Part shown: positions 25,207-38,000 of the stretch, piece by piece
How the letters are laid out: each line of letters begins with the position of its first letter
How positions within the stretch are numbered: the stretch's first letter is position 1
Assembly (NCBI GenBank): GCA_951804985.1
Contig: OX638132.1
Coordinates: forward strand, 87,858,696 to 87,922,695
DNA: 64,000 bases
Direction: 5' to 3'
Source: Dryomyza anilis
Taxonomy: Eukaryota; Arthropoda; Insecta; Diptera; Dryomyzidae
Translations under genes and position numbers: made by a program
The notes under the pieces: generated by a model
Told to the model about the DNA's origin: nothing
Seen by the model: only the letters and a program-made list of their open reading frames with translations
Databases searched by the model: none

Positions 25207-25909
25207 TAATATTTCATTGCTATTTAAGCGTAATTCATACGGTATGCCCCACATATAGAGAAGTGTCGAAATAAAGATTACGTAGTGCTTATTCTGTTGA
25301 GCAGTTGTTTTTGACAAAATCTGATTCAGTGTCTTTTAATTAAATGTAAAATGCCCAGTATGTACGACGATATAAGCAGAATACCAGTCAAATGACATTT
25401 AGACTCTTCTTGGTAAAAACTCATATAAAAATATTTCTAGACTAAGCCAAAAAATACATATATTATTGTAAAATATATGCGTAGGACACAAATATTTGAA
25501 ATTATATTTCGCTGTCAAACTAAATTTAAAGCTAATTTTTAATGCTTAATTTAGGTTTTTATTTTTTAATACAAAATTTATACCATTTATTATTATTAAA
25601 GAATATATTAAATGCAAACTATTTAAAACTCATTGCAATTATTATACATATTATGTGCAAAAGAAAACAAAAGAAAAAAAATAAATAAAACAAATCTGAA
25701 ACTGATAACGATAAATATCGTAATAAATGTAGCGCAAAACAAAACGTTTTAATGCAAAAATGACTTCATCATTTCACAGCTATTTGACTTTTTAAATGGT
25801 ATTATTTTTATAGTTTCTTTTTTTGGCCGGCTTATTTATTTTGGCCATAAATATGCCGCACACTGCATGTAGTAGTAGTGTGTTGCTATTTCTTGTGAAA
25901 GCAACGACG

Positions 25910-26170
25910 AGTGCATGCATTTGTAATTGTGTTCGCGTGACTAACGGTCGGACCCACCGTTCGATCGATCGACCGTCCGACCGCCAGACTTTCCTCGCCA
26001 ACCGCTGCTGCCCCGCCCGCGATTCAATCGTTCGCCGCACACAACCCAGCACTCGCAAAAAGAAGAAACTCTACAGATGAATCATTCAAGTGCAAAATGA
26101 TTCACGAGACGTTGGCTGTTCGGCTGGCCATATAGCGCTGCGCCGCGCGAGAGCTACGTGTTTGAAATAT
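25910..26170. promoter_or_regulatory. CpG-rich promoter-like island
   Basis: The most GC- and CpG-rich non-coding patch (TTCGATCGATCGACCGTCCG, CGCTGCGCCGCGCGAGAGC). It lies about 400 bp downstream of the modulo 3' end and points to a TSS or insulator of an unseen gene. Confidence 0.35.
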
Positions 26171-26534
26171 GCGAATTTTGCTTCAAAGTAGAAGCAGCAT
26201 TTACTTCAATGTAGTATGTACCCTCTAAACACAGCAACTGCTTGTCTGTCTACGTATTGCATTTCGCCGGTTGTTATATTACATGACAAATGGCTTTTGC
26301 GTTTATTTTGGGGCCAAACCTCAGACGTGCTGCCGACCGCCGTCAGGGTGTGGACGCACTCAACTCCTCCGCATTGCGTTCGGTGAGGCATTCGAGGCAC
26401 TTATATTAATTAAATGCATTCATTGAAATAAACGTCTTTGTGAGTTATGGGCCACAAAGTAATTACAACACCATATTTACTTTTAGAATAAAAAGTTTAT
26501 TTATCTCGGTACTAAAATTAATACAATAAAAAAG

Positions 26535-26540
26535 TTTATT
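26535..26540 (-). terminator. Polyadenylation signal of modulo
   Basis: AATAAA on the minus strand (TTTATT on plus), 52 bp beyond the modulo stop codon. It is the first canonical hexamer after the stop. Confidence 0.6.
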
Positions 26541-26591
26541 GAAACCGCGTTTGAAATACTTATTATATGCTAATTAATCAAATTATATATA

Positions 26592-29500
26592 TTAGTCGGC
26601 ATTGTGTTTGAATCGCTTGTTTCCACCCTTGTTGTGTGGCATTTGTTTTCTTTTGCCGAAGCTGTTGTGTGGTTTCTTTATCACCTTCTGCTTCATCTCG
26701 GAATATGGTTCCATAAAAATGGGTTGTCCTTCCAAGACGGTCTCATTCAACAGGAAGGATTTGCAGAAACCATCCACTTCTTTGTATTTGATGATGGCAA
26801 AGCCGCCCTTCATGAAAATGTGCGCAATCTCGCCGCTTTGTGAGAATAATTCGCGAATTTTCTCTTCACTTGTACCTGTTAATGGGAAAAGTCAGTTAAT
26901 AAGTATTTTAGTAAATACATTTGTTTGTTTTAAATTCTATATTTGATTTATCAAAAAATTAGCATTCGAAATTCGGTATTTAGTATGAAAGAACAACGCC
27001 TTAACAAAAAACGAAAAAAGCAGCAAAAAAACTAAATTCAAATGTTTAGGTACGTCTCGAACAAAATTATATTCTGGACAAATTGAAACAAATTTGATCG
27101 AATCGAAATTTAATCGATATTTAATACAATCTGTGGGCACCAATAACTTTCCGGAAGGAATTAAAAAATCAACAACAATTATATAAAATGTATATAGCTT
27201 GTAATATATATTATGTTTGTCAAAAAGTCGAATAAAAACAATTAGAACATGTAGGTTGTTTTAAGTCACATGAGTAATTTTGAAGTAGGGATATTGTGAT
27301 AGTTGATGTGATGAAATTAGTAAGAATTATGAAAGTTATAGTCGGTCTAAGCCGACTATAAATACCAATACACATATATGATAATGTGTGCGGTGACCAC
27401 TTAAGAAGGTTCATAAGTCGGCAGGGTTTACACATCCTGAAAATACCTACAAACTTGAAATCACTGAAGGATTTCCTTTCATTTGATACCCATATGTACA
27501 AATGGACAGGTATACCGAATTTCGATTTTTTTTTTCGAGAACCACACGTCAGTTTCCGAGAAAACATTGTTTGAGTAAAAAAGCAATACATATTTTGGCA
27601 AAAAAAAAGTTCACTTAAGCTCGTTTAAAGTAAAATTCATCTCTAGATGTAAATTTTATGATGTGTTTGAATATAAGTAGTCGGTTCGCAGGTCATAATG
27701 GTCCGAGCTTGCCAATTTTCTTGTTGGTACAGAGTAGATATGTAAGTAATCTAAATTATAAGTTTCATTGATCTACTTCTCCTAATTGTTCTGTAATCGT
27801 GATTTCAACAGACATCGCTAAATCGATTCAGGTCATGCTGATCAAGAATATATATACTTTTTCATACCGGAGATGCTTCCTTCTGGGTGTTACAAACGGC
27901 ATACCAAACTGAATATACCCCTTCACTCTTAGTGTAGGGTATAAAAACGCTTACACTTGAAAGTGTTTCAACAAAAATGTTTAAACTCTTTCAAAACAAT
28001 AAATTATTGTGTAAAAGCAGTAGTGATTCAAATTATAATCGAACATCAAGGGTTGAAATTGTTTTTTTAACACAGCACCCAAGAGAAGGACTAATTATGC
28101 AGAATTTTTGTATATAATGGATGCATCTTATTATATTTTATATGGAAAATCGTCGCCTTTACTGACTAGTCCAAAATGGACATAGGCACAGGAGCTGGAT
28201 TATATTTGAAAGATCTATAAACTCAGGAGTAATTTAGGCTTCCGAAGGAATGTAGCTTCTATTAAGCAGTAGTCTTTCTATAGAAAAAGCAGCACAGTTT
28301 ATCAAAGCTAAAGATCTTCCATCTGCATAGACAACCCCATGCAGCTATAAAATCTTTAGCTTCATACACAATAAAATCTAGATGAATATCAAACTTCCGG
28401 AAAGTTCTGTCATCCATAGAACACCACTCAATCTGACTCTGATGGGTACCCGGACTTTGCAATATAGAAGAAAACGATTTAGCCGATGAAATGGCTCGCA
28501 CTGCCTTGGCCCTAGTGACAAAACTACACCACCGATTAGGAACACGTTTAACACTATTGACGAAATCATAAAAACGACACAAACCACAATTGCCAAGTAA
28601 GAACAGACTGTACATCGTGAGAAATGGTATAGCACAAGTTAATCAAAAAAAGAGAACAGTCTTCAGTCTATAACAAAATCCGCCATCCGACTGAAAACAG
28701 GAGTTCTCACAGGACGCTACGAAATACGGCCAATGCTAAGAAATTGGCAACGTCAATCAAATGAGACTTTGCAGAAACTGAGGATGCGATAAGGAGAAAA
28801 TTCAATAATTCATCTATCACTACATCGCTCTTCCGGAACACGAAAGATTCCTAAATAGCACAGCAGTCATTTAGAACATTGAATTGAATAATGTTGTTTC
28901 GTTCAACAAGCGCATAAACTGGTCCACTGCCAATTAATCGTAATTAATGTGATAGTTTCTGGTACTCCATAGTAAGGGAATCACAATGGAAATTTAGGTC
29001 TTCGAGTGGAAGTGAGGGCATGGCTTTTATCTGCACACAAGAGCAGATGACATAAAGAGACCAAATACAAATGCTCCAAGCTCATGATACCGAAGATAAC
29101 CAAGAGATTTGCCGCTTTTCTCCATGCCTTGAGTAGAAAGGAGTGTAGATCACTGAGGGGACTTCACAAGTCATGTGAAAAACCAATGAACGTAATCGGC
29201 CTGCCCGAGCACATTTTATGTGTTGCCTGCTACGAAGAAGCTGGTATCACAGAGCATTTTTCCTGTGACTGTCCAGGATATTCTAGAATTAGAAGGCAGA
29301 TATTTGGCACAGACTTGATGAAAGTGCATTACCTTCACTCTTTATCAATCAATAGCCTTCTTTGATTTAAAAATAAATCTAAGAAATTTCATTAAAAACC
29401 AGGGGCCTGTGCCATAGGACAGTGGATATAACCCTGGTTCTTTCTTATGCCATAAAAAGAAGAAAGAAAGGTTAGGACACATTGGAAATTATGAAGTAGG

Positions 29501-32500
29501 AAAATTGTAAAAGTTGATGTGAGGAAGTTAGTAAGGATTATGTAAGTTATATTCAGTTCAAGCCGATTAAGCGTAGATGTATAGATAATTTAATTTCAGA
29601 GTTTCATTTATCTAGCTCTTCTAGATTTCCTGTAAATGTGATTTAAACAGACAAACTTTCTGAGTGTTATTAGCGGCTATACTCTTTCACAAACTGAATA
29701 TACCCTTTTACTCTTAGTGTAGGGTAAAAAAATGGTTATCACACACACCCTTCTTAACCTAACTTACGCAAATACGAGGTAATGAGTAAGTTGTGTCGAT
29801 ATTTACATTAAATTAGGTTTAAATTGTAAAATATTTAAATACACGCCTGCTTTACTCAAATTCTAACAGTTTTTTCAATATACAAGCCATATTATGTTTC
29901 GACGAACGTGCTTTAAAACGTAAAATGTGTAATTTATGTCTTGATATTGATGGCTCTTTCGAGAAAAAAACTAGAACGTTTACAATTTTTATGTAAAAAT
30001 AGCATATACAAATTTAAAACGTTTAGATAATCATAATAGGTCTGGATATGTCAATATAAGATCGACTATAGTTTGATTTTTGCAGTTTTAAACCCAAGAT
30101 TTATAAATTTAAGTTGTACAGATTGTACAAAAGATCCGTATTCCAGATTTTGTGTATGCTCCGAAAATCGATTGATTGCTTTTATACGAATTCCATAACG
30201 TTTCTGACAGACTCATAGCTTTGAACCAAAGTGTTTCATAGATTAGGTCAAATCTAATTGATCGAAGTCTTTTGGAATTTTAATTTGGGCTGATAACTTG
30301 CCAACATTTTAAGACAAGACTCTTATTAATTTTAAACCCTGTCACATAAAGCAAAATGTTAATAAAATCGTTAATAAAATGAAGTTAATTTATAATGGAG
30401 CAGGGCAATTAATTTGGGAATAAACGCACCATCGTGGAAAAGGTTTTGGCTACCCTTTCCACAGTGGTACTTTGAAAAAGAAGATCAGACGAACAATTGC
30501 ATCAAAATGAAATTTTCTAAAATGTTTACAGCACGTCTATCATTTTTATGACCAACATTTTTCCCGCACAAGAGGTTTTATTTTTGTTTTACGATGCGAC
30601 AAGAGTCAGGTATATTTTTCTCGGTAACGCGTCATACTATTAGGGGTGGGTGTTCGAAAAGAACGAGAAAATGCAATAGTAAATAGAAATCGGCCATTTT
30701 CCTTTTACACTTTACATGGCGATGCCCATAAAACATAACGTACACGTACAATTTTTGTTTGGAAAATCACGATCACGAAAATCAATAGTGCATGTTTTAG
30801 AATTATCCCCTTGTGCATTTTCTCCCTTACGCTTTTTACGGGGTTGTCTATGAATGACGCCTTGCACAACCAACCATTTTATAGGAACTAAAAATCAATA
30901 ATGCAACTTTCAACCCCATTTTGAATTCAGAACGGTCTATCTAAGACTTTTGTTTGTAATTTTCGGCCAAATGTTGCAATTTACTATATATAGATGAATT
31001 TTGTATAGTATTGAATTGATAAAAATTTTAGGGCTTTGATTACAATAAAAAAAAACAACCCTGACAGTTGATTTTAATGATTTAATTGAGTATATAATTC
31101 TAATTTTCAATCTCCACAGATGGGATATTTGTTATGAATGATAAATGCTGCTACCATCCACTAAGAAAAATATTGACTTCGGATAAAAAAAGTATATTAA
31201 AAGTATTGATCAATCATTAACAGATTATTTTTTATTCTGAGCGAGTGATGTCCATTAAACACTTTTAGAATGTCTGTCTAAAACTATTACTAAAATTTCG
31301 GAAAAAAATTTAGTGAAATTCTTACAACTTATATTGTTGAAGTTTATAATGATAAAATTGGCTTTGAAAAATGTAAAATATATTTCTATGGTTACAATTT
31401 TTCACCTTTAATAGGTACAGTCTGAACATTGGCAAACTTCCAAAGAGATTTGATAAATCTCTACTTGGGTTGATACGTTTTAACATGCGGAGGAATAAAT
31501 TTTGTTCATAACAAAGTTGTTTTAATGATTTCAAATATCTATCTACAGTATAAAATATGATTAAATAATTTTGAAAGCAGAAAAATGTTTAATTTTCACA
31601 ACTAATCGTACTCACCAGGCTTCACATTCTGCACAAAAATGGTAGTCTTAACCATTTCATTGGCTGGTTTATAATCATGTACTTCCAACAGCACACCCTC
31701 AACTGTCTGGCCAGTCAATTCAAGTGCCTTCTTGGCACCGTCCTCCTCCTTGAATGTGATAAAGGCCAAAACATTCTTACGGCACAAAACATCGATATTG
31801 GCAATTTCGCCACATTGTTCGAAGATGGCGGTAACCTTTTCGCCAGGGAAAGTTTCTGAAATTGTTCCGCAAAAATATTATTAAAATATTTTTAATTATA
31901 TTATTAAAATATAATTTATATCAATTTTAACCTACCCAACTGTTCGGTGTTCTTCATGTAGACGGTACGCTTGGGATCCTTGCTATTGGCTTTACTGCTT
32001 TCATCGCCGTGCAGATAAACGCCAATGGTGACGCCATTAAATGTGGAATTATGCATTTTGATTGCAGGTTCAACGGAGGACTCTTCCTTGTACACGACAA
32101 ATGCATAGGTAAAACCTTTGCGTTCGATCAAGTTGACATTGTCAATCTCGCCGCAAGTCGCAAAATGTTCCTGTACTTGCTCCGAAGTGGTCCCTAATAA
32201 ATAAACACGTATATTATGTATTTATAAAATATAAAAGATGATCAAATTTACCTTGTTTCAAGTTCTTTACGTAGATCAATCGATCTTTGGACTCTTCGAT
32301 TTGTTTCTTCTTCTCTTCGTATTGCTTTCTTTTCTCCTCGGCTATTTTTTCTTTCTTGCTGGCTTTTGTTTTCCTCAGCGAAACCTTGATGGCGTTGCCC
32401 TTTACGTCAGCCTGGTCTGCGGCCAGCGCTGCCTTGGCCTCTTCAACGGTGTTGTAGGCCACAAAAGCGGTGCTGACACCATCTACCTTGTACATAGGTT

Positions 32501-33029
32501 TGATCGTATGTATGGCTCCGTATTTGGCAAAAACTTCAACTAGATCGATTTGTTTGAAGGTGGATTCTGTGATGATAGCATTATTAAAAGCTGTTTTGAG
32601 AAAAAACCTTACAAAGGTTCACTTACTCCTTGGCAAATTTTGTACAAAAACAACCTGTTCATCTACAAAAGTCACGGGCACATCACCAGTTTTTATCTTA
32701 AGCGCTGCAAAATTTGACTGAGCATTCGATGTCTTCTCAATTGGTTGTTCAGTGGGTTCTTCATCATTTTCATCCTGTTCGGCTTCCTCATCAACTGGAG
32801 CATCTTCCTCCTGTGGTAATTCTTCTTCCTCAGCTGCTACTTTTGGCGCCGGCACAGCTTTAACCGGTGTCGCCTTCTTTTTATTATTTCCTTTGGCAAC
32901 TGGAGAAACGGCCTGGGACGCCGCCGCTGCCGCTACAGCCGGCTGCACATTTTGCTGTTGTACGTTCTTCGCCTTTTGGACGCCATTTTGAGTATTCTTG
33001 GGTTTGGCTGGTGTGTTCTTTTGCTTCAT
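26592..33029 (-). CDS. mod: Modulo, nucleolin-like protein with four RRMs (five coding exons)
   Basis: Coding exons on the minus strand are 33029-32627, 32566-32252, 32193-31936, 31855-31616 and 26875-26592. All junctions are GT..AG and the spliced frame gives 499 residues. The N-terminal 115 residues are Lys/Ala/Gln-rich and then strongly acidic, as in nucleolin and Drosophila Modulo. Four RRMs follow. Their RNP2 motifs are VVFVQNL (126-132), LIYVKNL (231-237), VYMKNT (317-322) and IFVQNV (398-403); RNP1-like strands are STAFVAY, TYAFVVY, LAFITF and FAIIKY. The C-terminus contains DGFCKSFLLNE, as in Modulo, and ends in a Lys/Arg/His-rich tail. The family acts in the nucleolus and on chromatin, binding rRNA/DNA and supporting growth. 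Introns 1-3 are about 60-80 bp; intron 4 is 4.74 kb and full of repeats. An AATAAA lies about 50 bp past the stop. The start is the first ATG of the frame, opening MKQKNTPAKPK. Confidence 0.93.
27236..27950 (+). mobile_element. Decayed mini-me-like repeat
   Basis: Shares with the long copies a head resembling GGTCACATG, the TATAGTCGGTCTAAGCCGACTA palindromic zone, the ATGCTGATCAAGAATATATA core and the ending TGTAGGGTATAAAA. The GACR array is lost. It lies in modulo intron 4. Confidence 0.6.
28330..29400 (+). mobile_element. Dead LINE fragment(s): RNase H and C-terminal region of a non-LTR retrotransposon
   Basis: In intron 4 of modulo, on the opposite strand. Around 28443-28513 a broken frame reads WVPGLCNIEENDLADEMAR, which matches the WVPGHxGIxGNExADELAR motif of retrotransposon RNase H. 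About 200 bp on, GVLTGRYEIRPML matches the LTGHY region that follows. At 29168-29330 an open stretch reads IGLPEHILCVACYEEAG and HFSCDCPGYSRIRRQIFG, the CxxC..HxxC end of the ORF2 protein. Stops and frame changes throughout show long decay. Two overlapping copies are possible because the LTG region appears twice. Confidence 0.75.
29466..29735 (+). mobile_element. Decayed mini-me-like repeat, short
   Basis: Head (GGTTAGGACACATTGG) and tail (ACTCTTAGTGTAGGGTA) match the copy at 27236; the middle is largely deleted. Together the two copies bracket the dead LINE. Confidence 0.55.
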
Positions 33030-35056
33030 ATTGAGTTATATTAATTTACCAAAAATATTATTTTTTAGATTTTTTACTTTTCACAGCAAGCGTTTGCCGA
33101 CACGAATGAAAATTTTATATAAATGCGGTTCTGTTTTGCACGTGTCCACAATATTAGCGTTAGTGCTTGGTAAATCGATTTCGATTATAGTCGATAATCG
33201 ATTTTGAGTTGTAAGAGATTTTAAGCTAATCTATTACTATTTAAGTTAATCTATTACAAGCCAACCCAATTAACAAAATAAAGACGAAATTTGATATTCC
33301 GTGAAATGTTCCGACTTTCGATCGAATATCATAAAAATGTAAACAAGCGGTTTTGAATTTGATGTCACAATACAAATATCGAATTTAAATCGTTAAAATC
33401 ATTGAAAAAAAAAAATGAATTCATTTGAGAAATAAATGTTTTTACTGAGACATCGAATTCAAAAAAGTTTGATTACAAATTGTATATAAAATTTAATCGG
33501 AATTCGATCGATAATCCAATAAACTAATCTATAAACAAATGTATAATTAATTAATTTAAGAAAAAAACAAATTATGTTTTTCTTAATAAATTATTTCTAT
33601 AATTATTGATAAAAAAAAAGATTTCTTGTTTTTAATAAAAAAAATTGAAGCTGTGAAAGTGCCCATATGATTAAAAATATGAAACTATAACTCCAATTAT
33701 TAAGAAAAATTACCTTTATATTTTGGAGTTTTGGAGGAAACATATTTATAAAATAAAAATTGTACCATCTATTTTCGAAAAATGATAACGAACAAGATAA
33801 ATAAAGATTTTTATTATATTTCTTTAAAAATTATGGATTACTATAATGTATTACAATATATCAAAATCAACAATATAACTGACAATTTCTTTGCATTTAA
33901 TTTGACAATGCCGATTTTTAAAAAACAAAAATGATTTTTTTGAAAGTAACAATAAAATGTTCATAACCGACAATCAAATTACAATATTATAATGGGATCT
34001 ATATTGAACTTACGCATTGTTAAAGTATTGTTGGAAATAACAATATATTTCAATGAGTGCGGTTTTCATTTCCCAATGCCTGGTTTTCACTATATCATGT
34101 TGTGTCACATTTGTTTTTTTGACATTGTGATTGCGATGCAGAAACTGTCCAAAATTCAAATTTTCAGTATCCATTTCAAACAAAATAAAAATGTCAACAT
34201 GTTAACATTTTTTTAAATCTTTGCCATGACGAAAAATAACAAATTCGTGAAATTTTCGAAAATGAAACTGACACAAAATGTATAGTGAAAACAATATACC
34301 ATATTATTCTTGACATTATATAGATTTATATAAAAATTGAGACACAAATTAACCTAAATCTGAATACTTCTACAAATGCCTTTTCAATCATAGAAAAAAA
34401 ATCAATATTTTAACCTATATTATTTTGAATTATACATTAATTTTTTATCATATTGTAAGTTTACAAGGTGGTCTAGAGTATATTCATTTTGTTTTCAATT
34501 GAAAGATATATACAAATAATTAAAATTCTCTTCAATAAAAATAAATATATTGTATCGTTATAAAAAGCTATTATTTGTATTCGTTTAAACTTCATCATGA
34601 TTCGTGCACGAATGAATTTTAAAATTTTAAACTTTAAAACTGATAGAAATTTTCTAATTTTTCCAATTCACCCACCAACTGTCAAGAGTCCACTTCGAAT
34701 TTCGAAACATCGAAGTGGACTTTTGAAGTTTCGAAAATATTCTTTTGAAGTTTCGTGCGCCAACCATGACGTCACAGTATACATAAAAAGTTCCGTGGTC
34801 ATATTTTTCTCAATCAAAAAATGACGTTTCGTGTCAGTTCTGATATTTTGGGTTGGTCATCTCTCGCTCGGCATTAATTTAGATTTTGTTTTACATGCTA
34901 AACATCAATAATATTTGCACAAATCTGAACTAGCAAACAGAGCGAACGAGCGCCTCCAGCCACATAGACTAACGACGTAGTGTGATTTTTCAACGAATAG
35001 ATAGACTTAAAAAATTCCCAGAAATTTGCCCACTGATTAAGAAGACGGACGCAACA
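33030..35056. other. Divergent intergenic region between modulo and kurtz
   Basis: About 2 kb. Near modulo it holds the E-box and, at about 33172-33205, a cluster of ATCGAT-type motifs resembling DREF/BEAF sites. The middle (33.2-34.6 kb) is AT-rich with no feature I can name. The stretch 34820-35050 is richer in GC and is the likely kurtz promoter and 5' UTR; an initiator-like TCAGTT is at 34834 but I see no correctly spaced downstream element. A short inverted repeat (TCGAA/TTCGA-rich) lies around 34690-34760. Confidence 0.5.
33139..33144. promoter_or_regulatory. CACGTG E-box in the modulo promoter region
   Basis: A perfect palindromic CACGTG lies 110 bp upstream of the modulo ATG, in the 2-kb gap between the divergent modulo and kurtz genes. 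CACGTG is the Myc/Max site. Published work on Drosophila (recalled: Perrin and colleagues, 2003) reports modulo as a Myc target. The motif is seen; its use here is inferred. Confidence 0.5.
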
Positions 35057-38000
35057 ATGAATTCACTTGCCGCCGCCGGATCACAACAGCAGCCGCAACA
35101 GCAACAGCAGGCGGTTGCAGCGCACAGTTCGCCGGAATTGGATGCGGCGGGTGCCGATGGTGATGCCAGTTCAAAGCGCCAGGCGACACGTGTGTTTAAG
35201 AAGAGCTCCTCCAATGGCAAAATCACCGTATATCTAGGCAAACGTGACTTTGTCGATCATATCGCAAATGTGGATCCCATCGATGGTGTCGTCTTCATCG
35301 ATCCCGAGTACGTCAAGGATCGCAAGGTGTTTGGTCAGGTGCTGGCCGCCTTTCGCTATGGCCGCGAGGATCTCGATGTGCTGGGTCTGACATTTCGCAA
35401 GGATCTGTACTTGGCACATGAGCAAATTTATCCGCCGGCCGAAACGGAGAGACCGCTGACGCGACTGCAGGAGCGTCTCATCAAGAAACTGGGTCCGAAT
35501 GCATATCCATTTTACTTTGAAGTTCCTCCCTACTGTCCGGCGTCTGTGTCACTGCAGCCAGCACCGGGCGACACGGGCAAATCGTGTGGCGTAGACTACG
35601 AGCTGAAGGCGTTCGTAGGTGAGTGCATTTGGAAGAGGTCGCAATTTAGGTTGAGGCCAAATATAACGACCGGCGGCCACCCAATGTCAAATTGATTTAG
35701 CCGTCGTACAATTAATGCAATATTTTTCTAGTTGTTGATGGTTGGGGGGGGGGAGGGGTACATTTATTGAGGCGTTGACAGTGTCTAATCGTATTCCGAG
35801 CAATTGTTTACGCAGTTGCTATACAACATTAGTGTAGGGCTTAATTGTGCGTTAAACAGCAGCGCACAATTCAAACAAAAAAGAAAAACAATGAAATTTA
35901 AAAAGAATAACTAGTTCGCAAAAATGTTGGTCTGTTTATTTTTAACAGAAATAATTAACTAACTATAGTCTATTGTTGCAAATAAATTAACAATATTATA
36001 TACAATACTTAAAGCACACACACACGCACACACACCCCTGACTCGTGTTCATATCGGGCTATTTTCTGTACTTGTTTTGAGTAATTGAAATCGCTATTTT
36101 GGTTTTGCGTTTAAGTGGTTTTTCACATTTAATTTCACTACTGATGTAAACAACAACTAAAATATTGATGGTAGCTTGATTCACTTGATTCACATAATGA
36201 GAAATCGTTTGTAGCAAATTTTTGTCTTAAAGTATTCGACAAATTTAATGAATGGGTTTTTAACCTCGCTGATATCAAAATTCTTGTGAATTTAAAATGT
36301 ATGAATTTAATCTATATAAGATTTGTTTGTAATTTTTTAAATTCCCACAAAAATGATAAACTTCTGGATCAAATTGTGGTCAGTAGGAGTCGGTAATAAT
36401 TTCAGCAACAATCAAATTAAATTTAGAAATATTAAAATGAATTTTTATTTTTATTTTATTAATTTCATTTGTAATCTAAAACCTTGATTTAAAAATAACC
36501 CTCTTTGCAAATTTTTAATTCGAAACGGCAAACTGAATTCAAATATTAAAAATGAATAATTTAAATAGAGATAAAAAAATATATATGTTAATCAAATGTT
36601 AAAATTTCTAAAATATAAATTTTACTATTGTACAACAATAAGTATATGTCTAGTAACAACTCGATAAAAGTCATTTGCAAGTTTAAACATGTATTAACAT
36701 TTTTTTTATTTATTGAATATAATTTAAAAACAAAGCTTCTTTCGATTAGAGACTGTTCACATACCAGGCATATCAAATACAATTATGAAACTTATACAAC
36801 TCAGATACGAGACACTTACAATACAACGCAAGCACAAATTCTGAAACATAATCTGCCGCATACGTTCACATAGTGGCGATAGTTTGATATACTTAATATC
36901 AATTTGAGTTGTTTGGGTGTGCGAATTAATGAGTTCTATATAGATGATGACATAAATTTAATGAAATTTTAAACATTTTTCTAGTTTCTCTGTGTGCAAA
37001 AAGTTCGAATTTCTGTTTTTTTGATTTATATATCAAAGGAATTTCATATAAATGGTCCATATTCCACTTTCGTTCGAATTTCTATTGCATTTCATATAAA
37101 AGAAGTATTTTGTACTCAGGGAACGAAACGACTTTAGATCGAATTATCTTAAAAACGTTTAGGAATATTCGAATTCATTGATATACTAAAATTAGTCTTG
37201 ACAATTTAAAGCTAAATTGCATTTAAGGTTTTTTGTAAAACTTTTTTCCAACAATACTATTTTTTTTTATTACAAGTAGAGGTTGAAATAGTTTAAAATT
37301 ACGATTTTAATTTTCTTAAAAATGTTGCGTAATAGGAAAAAAAATTGAGTATACAGTCAAAATCATACCATCGAACTATATAGAATTGAAGTAAGGGATG
37401 CTCATGGAAAGTGCTCATGGGTAATGTTATTATATCGAGAATTAGGTGTAAAATAACCATGTACCATATTATAATCTGATTACATTAATAATTCTGAAGA
37501 CACTGATTGTTGTTTTCAAAAAAAAAAAAATTTATTAATTTTTTGATAGTGTAATATAAATATAATTATATAGTTTTTGACATGAAACAATTGATGCAAA
37601 ATATTTGTTCTTTATAATTTGAGATTTCTATTCAAACAAAAAATGCGAAAAATCTAAGCGCTTTGCAAAATACTTATTTCACGAGTTTGGTAAGTCGAAG
37701 TCGAAATTTAAAATATCGAAACTAAAAATACCGAAGACAAAAAGGTAGAAAATAAAAACGCCGAAACCTAAAAATATCGAAAACAAAAAGGTCGAAATTT
37801 AAAATGGCTAAATCATTTTTAGCCGAAAAAATTATAGAAAATGTCGAAGAAAACTGCATAGTAACAAAGATAATGTTTTTTTTTGTTTGTGTAACTAAAA
37901 TAGCACTAAAATAAACAAATAAATATAATAAAATACGAAGACAAAGATATTAAAAAAATAACAAATTCGTAATATAAACATCACAATTCCGATTTAGGTC

